Part shown: in pieces, positions 6,002-10,232 of the stretch | Layout of the letters: the number at the start of each line of letters is the position of its first letter | Position numbering within the stretch: the first letter of the stretch is position 1 | NCBI GenBank assembly: GCA_021786815.1 | Contig: JAJYMR010000260.1 | Span: 1 to 10,232, forward strand | Source: Deltaproteobacteria bacterium | GTDB lineage: Bacteria > Desulfobacterota > Binatia > Binatales > Binataceae | Length of the DNA: 10,232 nucleotides | Direction of reading: 5' to 3' | Translations under genes and position numbers: made by a program | The notes under the pieces: generated by a model | The model's database searches: none | What the model was told of the DNA's origin: nothing | The model's input: the letters and a program-made list of their open reading frames with translations, nothing else

Positions 6002-7125
6002 GGATGGCGCAGCGCCTCGATAGTGTGGCGGATGTCGAACAACTCGGCGTAAAGCTTGCCCGAATTGACTCGCAGACGCCGAAGCTCGTCTTGGTCCGGC
6101 AGCAGGCGCTCCGCCGTTTGTGCGAGCGAGCGTGCGTCGTACCCGTCGCAAAGTGCCACAGCGCCTTCGCCCCAGCATCGCTCCGTCGACGCTCCGAAAT
6201 TCGTGACGGTCGGAATTCCATGCGACAGCGCGAGCATAACGCTGGTGCGACGGCTGCTTACGCCGTCAGGGTAGGGCTGGACCATCAGGTCGCACGCCGC
6301 GACATGACGGGAAAGATCGCGATCGTTCAAGCCTCCAGTGGCATGAAGCAAGCCCGATAGTTCAGGATTGCGCGCGAGCAGCCGTTGGCGGAACTCCCTG
6401 CCGCCGCGGCCCATCAGGAGGATGGTCCGATCATTCGTTCCTCCAGCGGCGAGTGCGCCCACGCACTCGGCCAGGGCATCGGTCATAAGCCGGCCATAGG
6501 TGCCGAAATGTCCGATGAGCCGGCGACCGTTGGGCGCGAGCGCGTTTCGGAGTTCAGCGCTTGGGACATCGTTGGCCACTGCGATGTTACTCGGCACCGG
6601 CCGCCACTCGATCTGCGCTTTCGCCGAAGCCAGCGAGCGCACCAGGTCGAGCCACGCCGGAGTGGAGATCAAAATCCGGCGCGCCGAGCGCGCCGCCAGC
6701 CACGCCATCATCCGGTTTACGGCGCCAAGCAGCGTGTGCCTGAGAGGCTGGTTTCGCACGAGCGGGTAGGCGACTTCGTGAAACATCACAGTGATTCGCG
6801 CGCTGCGCATCGAGTAGAGCCACAGGCAGAAGGCGATATTCAGCGCTTTCATGCCGAACGCATGGGGCACGTATTGGACCAGGAGCTCCTTTTCGCGCTC
6901 CGCCTTCAGCGACCTGTTCAATTCGAGGATCGCGCGTGGCCCGAAGTGATCGCCAAGGCCGTGCACGACGATGGGAGCTTCCGGGGCGCGCGGTTCGGTC
7001 GTCGCCGGCGCCCATATTTCGACGTCGTCACCGGCCTGCGCGAGGCCTCGCGCGACGAGGCGCGAGTAATCGGCAACCCCACCGCGCTGGGGAGGATACT
7101 CTCCGGTAATGATCGACCATCTCAC
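5998..7125 (-). CDS. GT4-like glycosyltransferase without the usual E-x7-E pair
   Basis: This 375-residue protein opens with WSIITGEYPPQRGGVADYSR (3-22), the typical first loop of GT4 enzymes. It continues with VQYVPHAFG (83-91), VMFHEVAY (113-120), LIGHFGTYG (203-211), ILLMGRGG (235-242) and VQPYPDGVSSRRTSVMLALS (282-301), HGIPTVT (302-308). In the last block, where most GT4 proteins have Glu-x7-Glu, it has Asp287 followed by GVSSRRTS and no second Glu. I recall this DGxSxRRTS form as a subfamily trait, so donor binding may differ or the protein may be a partner rather than a catalyst. The GTG start at 7125 is supported by GAAGGG (7135-7140) nine bases ahead; an ATG at 7120 is out of frame. 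A 218-bp gap separates it from the glycosyltransferase upstream, and its stop overlaps the start of the next gene. Confidence 0.85.
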   Translation of the reverse strand: MRWSIITGEYPPQRGGVADYSRLVARGLAQAGDDVEIWAPATTEPRAPEAPIVVHGLGDHFGPRAILELNRSLKAEREKELLVQYVPHAFGMKALNIAFCLWLYSMRSARITVMFHEVAYPLVRNQPLRHTLLGAVNRMMAWLAARSARRILISTPAWLDLVRSLASAKAQIEWRPVPSNIAVANDVPSAELRNALAPNGRRLIGHFGTYGRLMTDALAECVGALAAGGTNDRTILLMGRGGREFRQRLLARNPELSGLLHATGGLNDRDLSRHVAACDLMVQPYPDGVSSRRTSVMLALSHGIPTVTNFGASTERCWGEGAVALCDGYDARSLAQTAERLLPDQDELRRLRVNSGKLYAELFDIRHTIEALRHP

Positions 7126-7343
7126 GGTTCGGTGCCCTTCATGCGGCTGGTTGCTCGCCGTGAGGACGCGGCAGCGACGAAAGCCGGTTCAGTACGGGGC
7201 CGTACGATCGCGGGACGCGTCCGTTGGTCCATTTTCGCTACGTTTCAGGAGAATGTTCGGCGAGCCGCGCCACGATGCCCACGCCTGTGCCTTGGGCCAC
7301 GGCAAAGGCGGACGCGCCAGAGCCGTCGCGATACTGAGCGGCC
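7126..7343. other. Gap in the minus-strand operon with a palindrome-rich core
   Basis: This 218-bp break is unusual in an otherwise tightly packed gene series. It holds the perfect palindrome GTACGG-GG-CCGTAC (7192-7205) and, seven bases on, GGACGCGTCC (7213-7222). On the minus strand a 36-codon frame (ATG at 7232, TGA at 7124-7122) overlaps the next gene's GTG by four bases, but it lacks a ribosome site and has Arg/Ala-rich composition. A second minus-strand frame, from the upstream gene's end to a TAG at 7240-7238, has GC-rich third positions and reads like a gene fragment without a start. I call neither one a gene. Confidence 0.4.
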
Positions 7344-8510
7344 TCATTGCCGGTGCTCCATCAACGCGATGAACTCCTCAGCCATGTCCTCCCAGGTGCG
7401 TGTTCTCAGCTTTGCCGCCAGGGCGGCAAGCTCCGATTTGAAAATACCCGGTTGGGCCCGCCACGCCTTCAGCCGCTCGGCCAGATCGGCATCGTCGTTC
7501 GGGTCGTCGAGGAGCAGTTGGCGCAGACTCGGCGGATACCGCTCGGCGATTCCGGCGTCATGGGTCACGAATGACGGCAAGCCGCAACAGAGCGCTTCGT
7601 GCACCGCCAGGCCGTAGGCTTCGTACCGGGTGGGCGCGACTAGCGCGTCGCTGGCGGCGAGCAGCCCGGGCACGTCCTGGCGCTTGCCGAGGAAGCGGAT
7701 GCGCGATTCCATGCCGCAGTCGGCCGCGCGTCTGCGCCAATCGTCGGCTTCGACGCCGGCTCCCACGACGGCCAGTTCCACGTCCCATGACGGCGCCGCG
7801 CACAGCCGGCGCCAGGCGTTGAAGAGCGTGTCGAATCCTTTTCGCCGATCTCCGAGAGCGCCGATGAAAAGGGCCACAGGCCGTTCGATCGGCCAGCCCA
7901 ACTCGCGGCGCGCGCGCGCCCGATCGTTCGGAGTCGCCTGACGAAACAGATCGGTGTCTATTCCGTAGTACACACAATGAACGCGCGACGGCGACACGCC
8001 AAGCCGCTCGACAAGATCTCTCGCGGTTCTTTGTGAATTGGCTATCACTACCCGCGCGGGCGGAACGATGCGCTTTTCGCGGTTGCGCGATAGCCGCTGA
8101 TGTATCACGTTTTTTATTCGCACCAACCGTCTTTCAGCGGGGATTGTCGCCGCGCCGTTCTGAAACAGCGAGGTCCGGTAGGCGGCATGCACATAATGAA
8201 TCCAGTTCACGTCGTTCCACGAGCAGTTGCCGCCGTTGACGAGCACTCGCCCGCCTAGAGCGACGATTCGCGCGGCCCATGCCCGGCCGAAACGATCCAG
8301 CACGGGTTCACCGGCGAGATATGAATTGAGCGGCTTGGGCACCCGATGGAACGTGACGTGGTCATGGGAGAGCAGGCTGTTCGCGACGCGGTATGCGACC
8401 AGGTGCGTTTCTACCCCGCGATCGGCGAGGCAACTGGCAACCGCGTAATTGGCGCGATCCATGCCGCCGGTCCTGACAAAATCGGCCGCGACCAGAACGC
8501 ACGATTTCAC
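7344..8510 (-). CDS. GT4-family glycosyltransferase
   Basis: The 388-residue protein shows the GT4 pattern. It has a glycine loop in the N-terminal domain, DFVRTGGMDRANYAVASCLA (10-29), then WIHYVHAAYR (103-112), VIANSQRTARDL (155-166) and VYYGIDTDLF (180-189). The C-terminal domain has ALFIGALGDRRKGFD (213-227), ELAVVGAG (245-252), RFLGKRQDVPGLLAASDALV (272-291) and the E-x7-E pair E297/E305 in RYEAYGLAVHEALCCG. It should transfer one sugar of the repeat unit; the sugar is unknown. The GTG start overlaps the polymerase stop as GTGA (8507-8510), and a strong GGAGG lies at 8519-8523, eight bases ahead, so this start is well supported and the two genes are translationally coupled. Confidence 0.92.
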   Translation of the reverse strand: MKSCVLVAADFVRTGGMDRANYAVASCLADRGVETHLVAYRVANSLLSHDHVTFHRVPKPLNSYLAGEPVLDRFGRAWAARIVALGGRVLVNGGNCSWNDVNWIHYVHAAYRTSLFQNGAATIPAERRLVRIKNVIHQRLSRNREKRIVPPARVVIANSQRTARDLVERLGVSPSRVHCVYYGIDTDLFRQATPNDRARARRELGWPIERPVALFIGALGDRRKGFDTLFNAWRRLCAAPSWDVELAVVGAGVEADDWRRRAADCGMESRIRFLGKRQDVPGLLAASDALVAPTRYEAYGLAVHEALCCGLPSFVTHDAGIAERYPPSLRQLLLDDPNDDADLAERLKAWRAQPGIFKSELAALAAKLRTRTWEDMAEEFIALMEHRQ

Positions 8511-9925
8511 GACCTCAACCTCCGGACGCCGCGGCGCGAGAATGCGAGCGCGGTCGCAAAGAGCAGCGCGTTCATGAACCAGAATTCCATCCCGCCCTGC
8601 GAGATGAAGAAGGGATCGTCAAAGGTCTGCGACAGCGCCGCGAGATCGTAGGCGAATACGAACGCCGCGAACACCCCCAGTTCGGTCGCGTTTCTGTCCA
8701 GCGCGGTCCTGAGGGCGAAGCTGAGGCACAGCCCGAGGGCATAAACGTAGGCCAAAATCAGCGGAACTCCGCCGTCGAGTAGCCATCCGGTCCACTGGAT
8801 CTCGGCCCAGATCATGGGGCTATCCAGGTTGGATGGGTTGCCGAAATAACTGTACATCATTCCCCAGCGGCCCGGGCCGGCGCCAAGCGGATACTTGGGC
8901 AGGAGGTTGTCAATCGTATTCTCGAGAAAATATCCGCGGTTGGAGAGGTACACTTGACCCGGGCTCTCGCTGAATAAACTGGTTATCCGCTTGGTAACGG
9001 TCTTGTTAGCCAACGACAACGCGAGCGTGCCGCCCAGGGTGAGCGTGCCGCCAATCGTCAGCGCAGCCAGGAGAATATTGGCCTTTGAGATCCGCTCGCC
9101 AAACCGGGTGCGCCGGCCCCGGACCCTGAAATTGCGAAGCTGCAGCAAAACCAAAAACGCCGTCACGCATACGGCCACCATCACCATCGTCGTACGCACC
9201 TGCGACAACGCGATAGCCGCAAGGCCGATCGGCATGCTCGCGGCCAGCGCGAGGCGAAGCCAGAGCCTGCGTTTCTCTCGAACGAACAACAGGAGACCAA
9301 GGCAGACTGCGTAGAGCCCGGCGGTGGCCGCGCCTGCGGGTGCGTCCGTCAGACCCATCGGGCGGAACACCAATTGGCCGGTCTCGGTGTCTATTCGCAG
9401 GGCCTTGAGATAGGCCAGGCGGTCAGCCAGCACGGAGGACACGTTGGGCTGGAATCTGCCGGGAAAATACACTTGCAAAATGCCGGTCGTCGCGCTCAAG
9501 GTGTGAAAGACCCAGAGTATGAAAAGCACGCGGTACCACGTACGGCTGTCCAGGTTAAGGCCCGGAACCCAGAACAACGGAGCCAGGATTGCGCCGTAGA
9601 GGACCAACTGCGCGAAGGCCGACAACCAGGAATTCCGCATCGGATTCAGAATCGAGAGCGCGAGGATAGCCAGTATCACGATAGCCGCGCGGGCTGCGGG
9701 ATGGCGCCGGCGTCCGGGTATGAGAGCCAGCGGAAGCAGGAAAAAGCTCGCGCCGAAGGTGGCCGCGCGAAACAGCCCGTGCCTCGCCTCGAACGCGGGT
9801 ACGAGCAGCGCGAGCTGGGAGAGAATTTCGAAAATGACGAAGTATTCGGCGGCACGGTAGCGCCGCGGCGGTGGAAGCACTTGCTCGGCGTGCTGGACCG
9901 AATGAACCTTGTATGCGAATGCCAT
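8507..9925 (-). CDS. O-antigen ligase/Wzy-like polysaccharide polymerase
   Basis: This 472-residue protein is an integral membrane protein with about ten or more hydrophobic segments. Clear ones are near residues 28-44, 56-70, 79-93, 106-120, 132-150, 200-215, 224-240, 246-262, 283-305, 384-404, 414-432 and 448-462. A long loop at about 310-380 carries YPLGAGPGRWG (345-355). RPMGLTDAPAGAATAG (188-203) and SQVRTTMVMV (241-250) fit the Wzy_C/O-antigen ligase superfamily, in which Arg residues in these regions contact the lipid-linked sugar. It would join repeat units, or ligate them, on the outer side of the inner membrane. Polymerase is likelier than ligase because of the neighbouring tyrosine kinase, but the sequence alone cannot decide. 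The ATG at 9925 has only a weak ribosome site (GGAC). It is followed at once by a glycosyltransferase with a four-base overlap. Confidence 0.82.
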   Translation of the reverse strand: MAFAYKVHSVQHAEQVLPPPRRYRAAEYFVIFEILSQLALLVPAFEARHGLFRAATFGASFFLLPLALIPGRRRHPAARAAIVILAILALSILNPMRNSWLSAFAQLVLYGAILAPLFWVPGLNLDSRTWYRVLFILWVFHTLSATTGILQVYFPGRFQPNVSSVLADRLAYLKALRIDTETGQLVFRPMGLTDAPAGAATAGLYAVCLGLLLFVREKRRLWLRLALAASMPIGLAAIALSQVRTTMVMVAVCVTAFLVLLQLRNFRVRGRRTRFGERISKANILLAALTIGGTLTLGGTLALSLANKTVTKRITSLFSESPGQVYLSNRGYFLENTIDNLLPKYPLGAGPGRWGMMYSYFGNPSNLDSPMIWAEIQWTGWLLDGGVPLILAYVYALGLCLSFALRTALDRNATELGVFAAFVFAYDLAALSQTFDDPFFISQGGMEFWFMNALLFATALAFSRRGVRRLRS

Positions 9926-9960
9926 TGTCTGTCCGGCCCAGCGTGTGTGCCGCTTCGCCG

Positions 9961-9973
9961 CGGTGAATCACCG
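9961..9973. promoter_or_regulatory. Palindrome upstream of the polymerase gene
   Basis: CGGTGA-A-TCACCG is a perfect inverted repeat with six-base arms around one base, 36-48 bases before the polymerase start. The single-base centre makes it unlikely as an RNA hairpin but suitable as a dimer-binding DNA site. No clear -35/-10 pair is seen with it. Confidence 0.25.
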
Positions 9974-10009
9974 TCGGGTTGGGGTCGCGGGAGCGGACCG
10001 ATTGCACGG

Positions 10010-10029
10010 CGCGGCGACGAGGAGCCGCG
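10010..10029 (-). other. GC-rich hairpin just after the kinase stop
   Basis: CGCGGC (10010-10015) pairs with GCCGCG (10024-10029) around an eight-base loop, beginning two bases after the kinase stop codon. On the minus-strand transcript it would form a strong stem, but no run of U follows. It could act as a partial or Rho-aided stop or as an RNA-processing/stability element between kinase and polymerase genes. Confidence 0.35.
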
Positions 10030-10030
10030 G

Positions 10031-10232
10031 CTATCCAGCCTGTTCGAGATAGTAGTCGCCGTAGTAGTAGTGATAGTGGAAACTCCGCGGATGCATCCGG
10101 TTGATAACGAAGCCGAAGATCTTGGCGCCGGCGTACTCCAGGCGGGTGCGCGCGGCCTTCAGTTGCTTCTTCGGGGTGCGCGCGCTGTCCACCACCAGGA
10201 TTACACCGTCCACCATCGTGGACAGCAGCATG
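10031..10232 (-). CDS. Bacterial tyrosine kinase (CpsD/CapB/Wzc type), C-terminal end (cut by window edge)
   Basis: Only the last 66 or so residues are inside the window. They read TMVDGVILVVDSARTPKK, then ARTRLEYAGAKIFGFVINRM. This is the end of the P-loop ATPase domain of BY-kinases, with the conserved VVxxxxTPKxxL and GxVxNR segments. The protein ends in a Tyr-rich tail, HYHYYYGDYYLEQAG, with six tyrosines, matching the autophosphorylated tail of CpsD/Wzc/CapB proteins. Cycles of phosphorylation and dephosphorylation of this tail control polymer length and export through the partner chain-length (Wzz-like) domain at the inner membrane. The Walker motifs and any fused Wzz domain lie beyond the right edge, so I cannot tell a one-piece Wzc from a split CpsC/CpsD pair. 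It precedes the polymerase gene by 105 bp and probably shares its transcript. Confidence 0.88.
   Translation of the reverse strand, partial: MLLSTMVDGVILVVDSARTPKKQLKAARTRLEYAGAKIFGFVINRMHPRSFHYHYYYGDYYLEQAG

Noticed and set aside
6002..6178. N-terminal extension of the last glycosyltransferase to an ATG at 6178
   Set aside because: The added residues are read out of frame inside the upstream glycosyltransferase and are Arg/Ala-rich; the family begins close to the VGIICD segment, which fits the TTG at 6001.
6385..7617. Plus-strand open frame of 410 codons
   Set aside because: It runs antisense through two recognised glycosyltransferases and their gap, and its Arg/His-rich protein has no family motif.

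Overview
The window is high-GC bacterial DNA carrying part of an exopolysaccharide or capsule locus of the Wzx/Wzy type. The protein families suggest a soil-type, high-GC bacterium such as an acidobacterium or deltaproteobacterium. That is an inference from gene style only; no rRNA or other taxonomic marker is present.

Left end (1-1463): the start of a SAM-dependent methyltransferase runs off the left edge on the minus strand. A gene-poor stretch follows, then a small minus-strand HTH protein of the excisionase/BldC-like fold, then a second gene-poor stretch. Each gene-poor stretch holds a sharply AT-rich block of about 40 bp (361-400 and 1341-1380). The two blocks resemble each other, and the left one is built from 10-bp units with AATT cores in helical phase.

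Centre, plus strand (1464-4789): a GT4 glycosyltransferase is followed by a large membrane protein. That protein joins a WecA/MraY-type sugar-phosphate:polyprenol-phosphate transferase to a second membrane segment and a Rossmann domain like the N-terminal half of FlaA1/CapD/WbaP proteins. It probably starts the repeat unit on the lipid carrier.

Right, minus strand (4757-10232, read right to left): the C-terminal end of a bacterial tyrosine kinase (CpsD/CapB/Wzc type, with a Tyr-rich tail), an O-antigen ligase/Wzy-like polymerase, and three GT4 glycosyltransferases. Three of these reading frames are joined by GTGA or TTGA overlaps or start with GTG or TTG, and one 218-bp gap interrupts the series. 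The last glycosyltransferase converges on the phosphotransferase, and their 3' ends overlap by 33 bp.

Together the genes cover initiation (phosphotransferase), chain building (four glycosyltransferases), modification (methyltransferase), polymerisation (Wzy-like) and chain-length or export control (tyrosine kinase). Flippase, outer-membrane export and the rest of the kinase are not in the window and probably lie beyond the right edge. The most interesting point is the pairing of the small HTH protein with the phased AATT blocks on both sides of it, which looks like a candidate local switch for the polysaccharide genes.
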